Shown piece by piece: positions 1 through 7,857 of a stretch of 64,000 bases of DNA. The notes under the pieces are model-generated. The model was not told the origin of the DNA, searched no databases, and saw only the letters and a list, made by a program, of their open reading frames with translations. Position 1 is the first letter of the stretch, and each line of letters opens with the position of its first letter. The stretch is from JAKIYB01 sp964590255. Its GTDB lineage: Bacteria > Armatimonadota > Hebobacteria > CAIYQO01. The stretch covers positions 13,481 through 77,480 of the forward strand of contig CAZPYA010000011.1 in NCBI GenBank assembly GCA_964590255.1. Direction: 5' to 3'. Made by a program: the position numbers and the translations under genes.

Positions 1-1
1 G

Positions 2-562
2 GACAGTTCGAAAGAGCAGGCACCTGATGCCGCCGCGATGAATCCGATGACGCTGGTGCTGCAGGCACAGGCGCGCCAGTTGACGCTCTCCGCCATCGGC
101 AAGGGGATGAACCGCGCGAGCCAGGTGGCGTCGGCGTCCGGCGATGCCGAGGTGAAGGCCGGCTTCCAACAGGCGATCTCCGCGGTCACTACCGGCACCA
201 TGACCACCGCCGACTTCAGTGTGCTGCAGACGATCAACACGCTGGCCACGAAGGATCCCGATACGCTGCGGAGCGTGCTGTCAACGGTGAATAGCCTCAC
301 AGAGAAGGACCAGGGCAGCGCAGTGCGCGGCTATCTCACCACCGTCAGCGCCACCTATGCCGAATCCGACAGCACAGCCGTCACCGCCCTGAACGCCAAG
401 GTCGCCCAGGCGCTCACCGAGCAGACCGACGACGCCTCGATTCAGCAGGCGCTGTCCGATCTGTTCCAGCAATACCTCACCAGCCCCACCACTATCTCCA
501 TCGCCGCTACGCGCGGCCATTCGACGGAGATCCTGGCGTACCAGTTGACGGCAAAGCTGTAA
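2..562 (+). CDS. hypothetical protein, 5' end outside window
   Basis: The reading frame is open from the first complete codon and ends with TAA at 562, so the gene probably begins before the window; the first internal ATG is at 38. The visible ~186 residues are rich in Ala, Thr, Ser and Gln, are predicted largely helical by eye, and show no membrane segment, cysteine or catalytic motif. I do not recognise a family. The pattern of short helices separated by Thr/Ser turns could be a structural or secreted repeat protein, but nothing visible proves it. It converges on the metallophosphoesterase gene with only 7 bases between the stop codons. Confidence 0.55.
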   Translation, partial: DSSKEQAPDAAAMNPMTLVLQAQARQLTLSAIGKGMNRASQVASASGDAEVKAGFQQAISAVTTGTMTTADFSVLQTINTLATKDPDTLRSVLSTVNSLTEKDQGSAVRGYLTTVSATYAESDSTAVTALNAKVAQALTEQTDDASIQQALSDLFQQYLTSPTTISIAATRGHSTEILAYQLTAKL

Positions 563-569
563 ACCGCCA

Positions 570-1319
570 TTACGGCAGCGCGATCAACTCGCCGGTAATC
601 GCTGTAATCCCTTCGAACTCGTATGTCACCATCAGGTGGCCAATGTGCGTTGCCTGCGCCTCGGTGGCGGCCAGCCAGGCGTGGCCGTGCTGCTCGGGTG
701 GGCAGACGGCGCGGTGGCTGTGGCCGCCGATGACCAGGTCGATGTCGGGCGACGCGCAGAGCAGGATATCCCTCTCGTAGCCGATGTGGGTGAGGGCGAT
801 GACCAGGTCGCTCTCCTGACTGAGTTTTTTCGCGATGCCCGGGCCGGTTTTCAGCGGGTCGTCGAAGACGAAGTCCGTCACCTTCGCCCACCAGGAATCG
901 GGCGCGGTGATCTGTGGTGCCAGGCCGAAAACGTTCACTACCGTTTCCTCGTCCTCTTCCCCGAATGCAAAATCAATGAACTCCTGCACGATGCGCGGGG
1001 GTCGGCGGTCTGGCTTGTTGCGCAGGTTGGCGGCCAGCACCGGGAAGCGCGCATCCTTCAACTTCTTCTCCAGCGCGCCGCGGGTGGGATGGCTCTCGCG
1101 GTTGCCCATCACCATGGCATCGTACCCGGCGGTATCCATCAGTTCAAGGATCGGCTCGCGCTTATTTGCGCCCAGGTTGCCGGCGCCCACGGCGTCGCCG
1201 GCGTCCAGCAGCAACACGTCCGGCGCGAAATGGCGCTTCAGATCGCCGATGAAGGCGGACTTCTTCGGCGTCAGCTTGTTGTGCAGGTCATTCGTATGCA
1301 GGATGTGCAGGATGGGCAT
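570..1319 (-). CDS. metallophosphoesterase, 5'-nucleotidase (UshA/SoxB) N-terminal-domain-like
   Basis: This 249-residue protein contains only the catalytic calcineurin-like domain of the UshA/CD73 5'-nucleotidase family. Metal-site motifs are visible in order: HTNDLHNK near residue 8, DAGDAVGAG near residue 40, GNRESH near residue 72, an ALTHIG segment, and GGHSH near residue 198. In the usual third motif (GNHE/D) the His helps protonate the leaving group; here it is Arg (GNRE). No signal peptide is seen, so the product appears cytoplasmic. The substrate-binding C-terminal domain of UshA is absent, but a secreted protein resembling that domain is encoded just upstream on the same strand, separated by a terminator-like hairpin. 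The substrate is unknown: nucleotides, cyclic nucleotides or another phosphoester are possible. Confidence 0.8.
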   Translation of the reverse strand: MPILHILHTNDLHNKLTPKKSAFIGDLKRHFAPDVLLLDAGDAVGAGNLGANKREPILELMDTAGYDAMVMGNRESHPTRGALEKKLKDARFPVLAANLRNKPDRRPPRIVQEFIDFAFGEEDEETVVNVFGLAPQITAPDSWWAKVTDFVFDDPLKTGPGIAKKLSQESDLVIALTHIGYERDILLCASPDIDLVIGGHSHRAVCPPEQHGHAWLAATEAQATHIGHLMVTYEFEGITAITGELIALP

Positions 1320-1375
1320 AACATCGGTTGATTCGGCACGATGGAGTGGTTTCCCTGCCGGGAGACATACACAAA

Positions 1376-1407
1376 ACGGCGGGCTACCCGTGTGGATAGC
1401 CCGCCGT
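1376..1407 (-). terminator. hairpin terminator between the two nucleotidase-domain genes
   Basis: An 11-bp perfect stem (1376-1386 pairs with 1397-1407) with a 10-nt loop. Read on the - strand it is followed by TTTTGTGT, the form of an intrinsic terminator. It lies after the 1431-2114 gene and before the 570-1319 gene, suggesting the two are not simply cotranscribed. Confidence 0.6.
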
Positions 1408-1430
1408 ATATGCGGTAGCCTTGGGGGCTG

Positions 1431-2114
1431 CTACTTCGCGTCTTTCTTCGCCAGGTCCTTCAGCCGACCATCCACCTTCGGGGCGATGGTTTTGTCCTTC
1501 GCGGCGGTGAACGATTTGCCGATGACGTCGATGAGCGTCAGTTCCAGCGTTTTACGCGTCTTCTGAATTTCGTTGAAGGTCGTGAAGTACCCCGCGGCGC
1601 CGTTGGCCAGCTCAGCCGGCATGGCGACCACCAGCGTGGCAGCGGCATCGGTGACGTCCAGCGCCTTGCCTTTCACCTTTATTTCGGTGACGCGGGCATT
1701 GGCGGGCTGTTTGCTGTCAAAGGTCACCTCCATGCCGGAGAACTGCAGGAAGGCCATGTTCGATTCAGGCACCTTGGCCAGCGCGCGCTCCAGCATCTTT
1801 TTCACCTGCGCCGGCGTCATCTTCAAGGTGTTGATCTTCGTTGTCGGAAACGCGAGCAGGCTGCGCATCGCCTGATCGTCGACCACGCCTTTGGTGATGG
1901 CCGGATTCGGGGTGAAGGCCATCGGGTGAATAGCCACGAGATCGGCGCCACTGGCGTCCTTGATGGCATCGGCGACGAAGTTGCCGAGGTTGGTCTCCTC
2001 GGTGGCCATTTTCGCGCCGTCAAGCGGCACGTCAGTCTTCCCCATCTCAGCGGCAAACGCCGGCAGGATGCCCAACAGCAATATGCAGACCAGGCTGATA
2101 TACCATGTTTTCAT
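1431..2114 (-). CDS. secreted 5'-nucleotidase C-terminal-domain protein
   Basis: A 227-residue protein with a clear signal peptide (MKTWYISLVCILLLGILPAFA, then AEMGK). The mature part resembles the 5_nucleotid_C domain of UshA-type 5'-nucleotidases: an early ETNLGNFVADAIK segment, ADLVAIHP, and TPAQVKKMLERAL, which in UshA form the substrate-binding domain. No metallophosphoesterase domain is present, so alone it should lack phosphatase activity. The start at 2114 is chosen because GGAGAGGAG precedes that ATG and the signal peptide begins there; an upstream in-frame start at 2156 would add 14 uncharged-poor residues. It could bind nucleotides or act with the catalytic protein encoded at 570-1319, but that partner has no export signal. 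Confidence 0.75.
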   Translation of the reverse strand: MKTWYISLVCILLLGILPAFAAEMGKTDVPLDGAKMATEETNLGNFVADAIKDASGADLVAIHPMAFTPNPAITKGVVDDQAMRSLLAFPTTKINTLKMTPAQVKKMLERALAKVPESNMAFLQFSGMEVTFDSKQPANARVTEIKVKGKALDVTDAAATLVVAMPAELANGAAGYFTTFNEIQKTRKTLELTLIDVIGKSFTAAKDKTIAPKVDGRLKDLAKKDAK

Positions 2115-2328
2115 GCCGTTTCTCCTCTCCCCTCCACTTCGGGGATGAGTCCGCATCCTAACCGTACCCGGTTGACGGTTTTCGCTAACATCAGGCCGTC
2201 CCTGACCTCCCTGTCATATATTTTGACACGCCGAACGAAAAAAGGTGGCAACACCCATGTTAAGAATCCTTGACAGCGAAGAAGCGCCCTCCTGTAACGA
2301 GAAAGCGCCCACCTGTGTAACTGCGTCC

Positions 2329-2358
2329 TTGCCGGTTCCGCCCCGCCTTTGTTATACT
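2329..2358 (+). promoter_or_regulatory. sigma70-type promoter for the aminotransferase gene
   Basis: TTGCCG at 2329-2334, an 18-nt spacer and TATACT at 2353-2358. Transcription would begin about 40 bases upstream of the ATG at 2406. Confidence 0.6.
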
Positions 2359-2405
2359 TTCCGTGGAGGCGCACGTTGGATGGCCTCCGGGAAAAGGATC
2401 TCGCC

Positions 2406-3578
2406 ATGTCGTTTGACCCGAATTCACGCATTGCTCATCGCGTACAATCGCTGCAGCCCTCGCCGATCCGGCGCTTTTTCGGACTGGTGGAGTCCATGCC
2501 CGATGCCATTTCGCTAAGCATCGGCGAGCCGGACTTCGTCACCCCGTGGGACACCCGCGAGTCGGGCATCTTCTCACTGGAGAAAGGCTATACGCGGTAT
2601 ACCGCCAATCTCGGCATCATCGAGCTCCGTCGGGAGATCGCGGCGTACCTGCAGCGGCGCTTTCACGTCACCTATGACCCGCGGACAGAGATCCTGGTGA
2701 CGGTGGGGGTGAGCGAAGCGCTGGACCTGGCGATGCGCGTGCTGTTGAACCCGGGCGACCGCGTGGTGATTCCGCAGCCGTCATACGTTGCCTACCCGGC
2801 GGTGGTGTCGATGGCCGGTGGCGAACCGGTGCTGATGCCCACCTACGCCAACGATAATTTTGAGTTGACCGCCGAGCAATTTGACCGCGTACTGGCTGAG
2901 AGCGGCGCGAAGGTGGCGCTGCTCGGTTACCCGAACAACCCCACCGGCGCCATCCTACCACGCGAGCGCATGGAGTCGCTGGCGGCAGTGGCGGCGAAGC
3001 GCGACGTGATCGTGATCACCGATGAGATTTACGCCGAGCTGACGTATGACGGCGATCCGCTCTCCTTTGCCGCATTGCCAGGCATGCGGGACCGCTCGGT
3101 GCTGCTCAGCGGCTTTTCCAAGGCGTTAGCCATGACCGGCTGGCGCCTGGGCTACGTGGCCGCGCCCGCCGAAATCATCGAGGCGATGAACAAGGTGCAT
3201 GCCTACACCGCCATGTGCGCGCCGACGATGGCGCAGATGGCGGCGGTAGAGGCACTGCAGCATGGCGAGCGTGAGGTGGCGTTGATGCGCGAGGACTATA
3301 ACCAGCGCCGCCGCGTCATCCTCAACCGCCTGCGCGCGCTGGGCATGACCTGCTTCGAGCCGAAGGGGGCGTTTTACGCCTTCCCATGCATCACCAATAC
3401 CGGCCTGTCGTCCACGGAGTTCGCCGAGCGCTTGCTGATGGAGCACCGCGTGGCGGTGGTGCCGGGGAACGCCTTCGGTGAGTGCGGCGAGGGGTACGTG
3501 CGCTGCTGCTATGCGACCGCCATGCCGCTCATTGAAGAAGCGATGGCGCGGATGGGTCGGTTCGTGGCATCGCTATAG
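2406..3578 (+). CDS. PLP-dependent class I/II aminotransferase
   Basis: A 390-residue fold-type I aminotransferase. The PLP lysine is in SGFSKALAMTGWRLGY (about residue 240), preceded by the NNPTG-like segment GYPNNPTGAIL and the cofactor-binding DEIYAEL; a C-terminal arginine motif typical of carboxylate binding (VRCCYA) is present. Length and motifs fit the aspartate/aromatic aminotransferase group (PatA/AspC-like), which transfers amino groups between amino acids and 2-oxoglutarate in the cytoplasm. The exact substrate cannot be read from sequence. The ATG at 2406 is preceded by AAGGA; the longer open frame from 2349 overlaps the promoter -10 box and is unlikely to be used. Confidence 0.85.
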   Translation: MSFDPNSRIAHRVQSLQPSPIRRFFGLVESMPDAISLSIGEPDFVTPWDTRESGIFSLEKGYTRYTANLGIIELRREIAAYLQRRFHVTYDPRTEILVTVGVSEALDLAMRVLLNPGDRVVIPQPSYVAYPAVVSMAGGEPVLMPTYANDNFELTAEQFDRVLAESGAKVALLGYPNNPTGAILPRERMESLAAVAAKRDVIVITDEIYAELTYDGDPLSFAALPGMRDRSVLLSGFSKALAMTGWRLGYVAAPAEIIEAMNKVHAYTAMCAPTMAQMAAVEALQHGEREVALMREDYNQRRRVILNRLRALGMTCFEPKGAFYAFPCITNTGLSSTEFAERLLMEHRVAVVPGNAFGECGEGYVRCCYATAMPLIEEAMARMGRFVASL

Positions 3579-3609
3579 GCAGCATGTCGACGCGGAACGA
3601 GAGGACGCC

Positions 3610-4392
3610 GTGGATATTTTCGAGCGACTGGAACACCGCCTGGAAGGGTTGATCGAGCGCATCACCGACGGCGTCTTCCGTACGCAACTGCAACCGGTAG
3701 AGTTAGGCAAAAAGCTGACGCGCGAGATGGACGCGCACCGAACCGTCGCCCCCAGCTCGACCTTCGTGCCGAACGGATATGTCATCGAGGTTGGGCCGGA
3801 CAACTTCGCCAAGTTCAACATGCTGGGCCATTCGTTGCTGGGCGAGTTTGAGACACTGCTGAGCCGCCACGCCGAACATGAAGGTTATACGATGATCGGC
3901 CCGATTAGCGTGCGCCTGCGAGAGGACGCCGGCTTGAAGGCGCACGAGGCGAAAATCGTCGCCATCGACACGAAACCGCTCCCGAAATCCACCGTGCTGA
4001 CGGCGGTGCCGCCTCCCCCGCCGCCTCCGCCGCCCGTCCACAGCGAAACAGTGATGTTAAGCGGCCAAACGGAGTTCATCCCCGTCGCTGCACGGCTGGC
4101 GCCGCCCCCCGGCATCCTGGAGATTGTCGACGGACCGGAGCACGGCACACGCATCGCTGTGCGCGACGGCCTGCGCATCGGGCGCGGCACGAAAAATGAC
4201 ATGGCCCTCACCGACAGCGCCGTCTCGCGCGAACACGCCGAAATCGTCTTCACCGACGGCGCGTGGAGCATCCGTGACCTCGGCAGCGCCAATCAAACCG
4301 TGGTGAATGGCGCCGTCGTCGACAGCGCCCCTCTCGCCGACGGCGACGAACTGCTGCTCGGCCGCACCAAGCTGGTGTTCCGAGCGGGGTAG
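3610..4392 (+). CDS. FhaA-like protein: DUF3662 domain plus FHA domain
   Basis: A 260-residue protein starting at GTG 3610 (GAGAGGA upstream). Residues ~1-115 match the FhaA N-terminal (DUF3662) domain (DIFERLEHRLEGLIER..., AHRTVAPSSTFVPNGY). A linker with nine consecutive prolines follows near residue 137. Residues ~170-260 form a forkhead-associated domain with the phosphothreonine-binding motifs GRGTKNDMAL, SREHAEI and NQTVVNG. FHA domains bind phosphothreonine peptides, so the protein probably takes part in Ser/Thr-kinase signalling, often linked to cell-wall control in Actinobacteria. No kinase or phosphatase gene is adjacent here. The gene follows the aminotransferase by 31 bases and may be cotranscribed. 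Confidence 0.82.
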   Translation: MDIFERLEHRLEGLIERITDGVFRTQLQPVELGKKLTREMDAHRTVAPSSTFVPNGYVIEVGPDNFAKFNMLGHSLLGEFETLLSRHAEHEGYTMIGPISVRLREDAGLKAHEAKIVAIDTKPLPKSTVLTAVPPPPPPPPPVHSETVMLSGQTEFIPVAARLAPPPGILEIVDGPEHGTRIAVRDGLRIGRGTKNDMALTDSAVSREHAEIVFTDGAWSIRDLGSANQTVVNGAVVDSAPLADGDELLLGRTKLVFRAG

Positions 4393-4431
4393 TGTTGCCA
4401 CAACCCCGCCGGATCGGCTCACCCATCCTGT

Positions 4432-4935
4432 TTAACGGCGATGGTGGCGCCGCTGGCGTTCCAAGTTATACAGATACACCGCCGATTCATTGGGTACGCC
4501 ATAGACAGCCGTGCCGTTCGTGCGGAAGAGCGGGCTCCGCGGGATGTAGTAGGTGTAGATATTCGTGTATGGCCTGATCGTCACCCCGCCGCCCGGGTGG
4601 CGCATGCGCAGTTCCACCGCCGGCGGCGCGACGGGGCGGATGAGCGTGGGCACGTAGCCCGGCGCGGAGGCTAACAGTGGCGCCGGCACAATGCGTCCAC
4701 CATATCCCGCGGCTGCTAGCGGAGCGTACCCGTAATACGGCAGATACCCCGCCTCCACATCTGGCCCCAGTTCCACGCCGTCCGGCAGATGCTGATATAG
4801 CACCTGGTTGACCGGCGGCAGCGGCGCGGCGCGCTCCGGCGTCCGCCGCGTGGTCATCTCCACGGAATACAGCGTCGTGCTGGCGAATGCTGCCGCGCCC
4901 AGCACGACACAAGCAATCAATACTGATCTGCGCAT
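4432..4935 (-). CDS. hypothetical exported protein, Pro/Tyr-rich
   Basis: A 167-residue protein whose N-terminus (MRRSVLIACVVLGAAAFA) looks like a signal peptide or membrane anchor. The rest is rich in Pro, Tyr, Gly and Ala and includes YLPYYGYAPLAAAGYGG and a basic end (ERQRRHHRR). No catalytic motif is seen and I do not recognise a family. AGGGGGA lies 7 bases before the ATG at 4935, which decides the start over an in-frame ATG at 4974. It lies downstream of ispE on the same strand with 98 bases between, so the two could share a transcript. Confidence 0.6.
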   Translation of the reverse strand: MRRSVLIACVVLGAAAFASTTLYSVEMTTRRTPERAAPLPPVNQVLYQHLPDGVELGPDVEAGYLPYYGYAPLAAAGYGGRIVPAPLLASAPGYVPTLIRPVAPPAVELRMRHPGGGVTIRPYTNIYTYYIPRSPLFRTNGTAVYGVPNESAVYLYNLERQRRHHRR

Positions 4936-5033
4936 GACGATTCCCCCTGTGATCCGGTTTCTCGCCGATATCATAGGGAGTCTTCTCCGTTGCCGGGTGA
5001 GGTATGCCGTGGATTTGTCGTAATCGGCCGCGA

Positions 5034-5897
5034 TCAGTGAGGAACGAGGAACTGGGTAGTGGTGGTCCAGGGGAAATCGTTACTGAGGGCAAGGGCAGCG
5101 TGCTCGGCGGTGGCGGCATCGGCACACAGGCCGAAGAGCGCGGAGCCACTACCGCAGAGCAGCACGCCCTGGCAGCCTTCTTCATACATGCGCATGCAGC
5201 CCTGCACCAGGCCGGGCAGCAGGCGGAAGGCGGGTTTTTCCAGGTCGTTCACCAGGCAGCGGGAGATCGCCGAGAGATCGCCCATGGCGAGCGCCTGCAG
5301 CATCTCCTCTGTCTCCAGGAAATACTTGCCCATCGCGATGGCGCGGGGGGCGTAGAGGCGCCGATAGACTTCTTCCGTCGACAGGCCGGCAGCGGGCTTG
5401 GCCAGCACCACGTGGATGGCGGAGTGGTGCATCACCGGCAGCACTTCTTCGCCGCGGCCGCGCACGATGCCGGTGGGCAGGCCACCGAGAAAGAAGGGGA
5501 CATCGGAGCCGAGGGTGGCCGCCAGCGTCATGAGCTTGTCCAGGGGCAGACGGATTTCCCAGAATTCGTTGAGCGCCGCCAACGCCGCCGCGGCATCGGT
5601 GCTGCCGCCGCCCAGGCCGGCCTGCATGGGGATGCTCTTGTGCAGATGTATGCGCGCCCCGCGTTGGACATTGGTGCAGCAGGACAACATCAGATGCGCG
5701 GCGCGCACAACCAGGTTATTGGGATTCTCCAGTTCGGGATCGGTGCAGGTGAAGACGATCTCGCGGTCGTCATGAATAGTGAGCACATCCGCCAGCGTAA
5801 TCATCTGCATGACGGATTCCAGCGCGTGAAAACCGTCCGTGCGCTTCCCGAGCACGCGGAGCGTGAGGTTGATTTTCGCCGGCGCGGAAATCTGCAT
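5034..5897 (-). CDS. ispE: 4-diphosphocytidyl-2-C-methyl-D-erythritol kinase
   Basis: A 287-residue GHMP kinase of the non-mevalonate isoprenoid pathway: it phosphorylates CDP-methylerythritol with ATP. The N-terminus (SAPAKINLTLRVLGKRTDGFH) carries the conserved AKINL and the Asp/His substrate motif. The ATP-binding glycine motif is MQAGLGGGSTDAAAAL near residue 92, and a third motif is the GSGSALFGL segment near residue 250. Length is normal for the family. It indicates that the organism makes isoprenoids, including quinones, by the MEP route. Confidence 0.95.
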   Translation of the reverse strand: MQISAPAKINLTLRVLGKRTDGFHALESVMQMITLADVLTIHDDREIVFTCTDPELENPNNLVVRAAHLMLSCCTNVQRGARIHLHKSIPMQAGLGGGSTDAAAALAALNEFWEIRLPLDKLMTLAATLGSDVPFFLGGLPTGIVRGRGEEVLPVMHHSAIHVVLAKPAAGLSTEEVYRRLYAPRAIAMGKYFLETEEMLQALAMGDLSAISRCLVNDLEKPAFRLLPGLVQGCMRMYEEGCQGVLLCGSGSALFGLCADAATAEHAALALSNDFPWTTTTQFLVPH

Positions 5898-5971
5898 ACC
5901 CTTAGCCTACATGAGGAAGCGCATGCTGGCAAGTACATGACGTAAAAAACCTGTACGGAAGCGTGTTCATC

Positions 5972-5980
5972 TGGTAGACT
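5972..5980 (+). promoter_or_regulatory. extended -10 element, possible leaderless start of rsmB
   Basis: TGGTAGACT has a TGn extension and a -10-like box at 5975-5980, only 6 bases before the rsmB ATG at 5987. No Shine-Dalgarno sequence is visible before the ATG, so a leaderless mRNA is possible. No convincing -35 box is seen. Confidence 0.4.
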
Positions 5981-5986
5981 CTGGCC

Positions 5987-7339
5987 ATGGCAATCGCTCG
6001 AACACGTCAAATCGCGCTGGATTCGCTGCTGCGCGTCGCGCAGGGTTCATCGGCCAACGCCGTGCTGGACGCCGCGCTCACCCATGAATCGCTGGAGACG
6101 CGCGACCGCGGCTTTGTCACCGAGCTGGTGGACGGCACGCTGCGCTGGCAGGGGCGGCTGGATTATCTCCTCGGACTGCTGGTGGAAGGCTCGCTCGACA
6201 AGTTGGAGCCGGCAGTACGGCAGATTCTGCGGCTGGGCGCTTACCAACTGGTGCTGCTGGAGCGCGTGCCGCCGCATGCCGCGGTGAACGAGGCGGTGGC
6301 GCAGGCGCGTGAGCGGGCGAATGAAGGCGCGGCGAAGCTGGTCAACGCGGTGCTGCGCCGGCTGGAGCGCGAACAAGATTCCCTTCCCTATCCCGATCCC
6401 GCCGTGGATCCGGTGGCCTTTTTAGCCGCGCGCTATTCACACCCGGCGTGGCTGGTGACGCGCTGGCTGGCGCGATTCGGCCTGGCGGATACTCAGGCGC
6501 TGCTGGCGATCAACAACACTCCGCCGCCGCTGACGCTGCGCCTGAACCGCCGCTGGGTGACCCGCGAAGGACTGCAGGGCTTTTTGAAGTTGCGCGACAT
6601 CGACACCATCCCGACGGCCATCTCGCCGAACGGGCTCATTATCACTTCCGGCGGTAATCCCCGTGACATCGACCTGTATCAGGAAGGCCTGTTCAGCATC
6701 CAGGGCGAGGGCTCGATGGTAATGGTGGAACTGCTGAAGCCGGGCAAAAACCGCGCTGGCTGGGACATGGCGGCGGGCGTGGGCGGCAAAACGACATACC
6801 TGGCGGAATGGGTGGACGACTCCGGTTCGCTGCTTGCCACCGATACGTCCGCGGAGCGGCTGGAGGTGCTGCGGCGGCAATTGGCGCGTCTGGAGCTGAC
6901 ATCGGTGCGCGTCGAGGCCGGCGATGCCCGGACTTTTCCGCTCGAACCGAAAAGCCTGGATTTCATCCTCCTCGACGCGCCATGCACCGGCACCGGCTCG
7001 CTGCGGCGACAGGCGGACGCGCGCTGGCGCAAGGCGCCTGAGCAGTTCGCGGAGATGGCGAAACTGCAGCGGGAACTGCTGGAAGCCGCCGCGCTCGCCG
7101 CGAATCCGGGGGGATTACTGCTCTACTGCACCTGCTCGCTGGAGCCGGAAGAGAACGAGGATGTCATCGGGCCGTTCCTCGCCGACCACCCGGAGTGGTC
7201 GCTGGATATGGAGGGACTGAAACATCAGACGCTGCCCGACGATGCGCGCGATCTGTCCGGTTTCGTCCGCCTCCTCCCCCATCGGCATGGCACCGACGGG
7301 TTCTTCGCGGCACGAATGGTGAAATCAGGTGTAGAATAG
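5987..7339 (+). CDS. rsmB: 16S rRNA (cytosine-967-C5)-methyltransferase
   Basis: A 450-residue RsmB/Sun protein that methylates C967 of 16S rRNA using SAM. Residues ~1-140 form the NusB-like RNA-binding domain (DRGFVTELVDGTLRWQGRLD). The C-terminal methyltransferase has the SAM-binding motif DMAAGVGGKTTYLAE near residue 262, the DAPCTGTGSLRR cysteine motif, and the catalytic YCTCSLEPEENE motif. Length is normal. The gene is monocistronic by spacing, lying between ispE (divergent) and a foldback repeat. Confidence 0.93.
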   Translation: MAIARTRQIALDSLLRVAQGSSANAVLDAALTHESLETRDRGFVTELVDGTLRWQGRLDYLLGLLVEGSLDKLEPAVRQILRLGAYQLVLLERVPPHAAVNEAVAQARERANEGAAKLVNAVLRRLEREQDSLPYPDPAVDPVAFLAARYSHPAWLVTRWLARFGLADTQALLAINNTPPPLTLRLNRRWVTREGLQGFLKLRDIDTIPTAISPNGLIITSGGNPRDIDLYQEGLFSIQGEGSMVMVELLKPGKNRAGWDMAAGVGGKTTYLAEWVDDSGSLLATDTSAERLEVLRRQLARLELTSVRVEAGDARTFPLEPKSLDFILLDAPCTGTGSLRRQADARWRKAPEQFAEMAKLQRELLEAAALAANPGGLLLYCTCSLEPEENEDVIGPFLADHPEWSLDMEGLKHQTLPDDARDLSGFVRLLPHRHGTDGFFAARMVKSGVE

Positions 7340-7358
7340 GGTGGTTCTGTTATACTGA

Positions 7359-7520
7359 GAAACTGTTTGGGAAGTGGTCGTCGTCGGATTGCGGAGGATG
7401 GATCGTGGCTGGCAAGGCGGATGCGCGCGAGTGTATCGGGTGATACATGCCAGCGAATCCAACGCGACCAGACGCGGTCCAGACCCGCAAGGCGGCGGCG
7501 AACACTTTCAAAACAGTTTC
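7359..7520 (+). repeat. 162-bp foldback element, MITE-like, flanked by TGA
   Basis: The ends are inverted copies beginning GAAACTGTTT and finishing AAACAGTTTC; including flanks, 7355-7376 matches the complement of 7503-7524 at 19 of 22 positions. Complementarity continues inwards with many G-U-compatible changes to a central TGTATC/GATACA stem around 7435-7446. A direct TGA repeat borders both ends, like the 3-bp TNA duplications of some IS5-family elements. No transposase is encoded. It starts 20 bp after rsmB and ends 23 bp before the next gene. Confidence 0.6.
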
Positions 7521-7543
7521 TGAGATTGTGACGAGGTGACATT

Positions 7544-7846
7544 ATGGGATTCTGGGGTATGATGCTCAACGCGCTGCAGTATGCGCCACTAGTGATGGAA
7601 GTGACCAAGGCCATGGGCGGAAAGCCGGAAGAGGCGCCGGAAACGACGCCCGATGAGCTGAAAGGCCAACTGCAGGCGCAGCAGAAACGTATCGAAGAGA
7701 CACAGGAGGAGGTATCGCGCCTGCGTGACCGCATGCGGCAACTGGAATCTGCCGTCTCCACGCTGCAGTTGTGGGCATGGATCGGCCTCACTTCGCTCGG
7801 TATTCTCGTCGTCATCATGCTCATCGTAATGCTCACCCGACGATAA
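7544..7846 (+). CDS. small coiled-coil protein with C-terminal membrane anchor
   Basis: A 100-residue protein. The N-terminal ~25 residues are hydrophobic (MGFWGMMLNALQYAPLVM). Residues ~35-72 form a strongly predicted coiled coil rich in Glu, Gln and Arg with heptad Leu (LKGQLQAQQKRIEETQEEV, LRDRMRQLESAV). Residues ~76-97 are one transmembrane segment ending in TRR. It resembles tail-anchored membrane proteins of unknown function. GAGGTG precedes the ATG at 7544. It sits just after the foldback repeat and 11 bases before the amidohydrolase gene, probably in the same transcript. Confidence 0.7.
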   Translation: MGFWGMMLNALQYAPLVMEVTKAMGGKPEEAPETTPDELKGQLQAQQKRIEETQEEVSRLRDRMRQLESAVSTLQLWAWIGLTSLGILVVIMLIVMLTRR

Positions 7847-7857
7847 AGGATACCATT

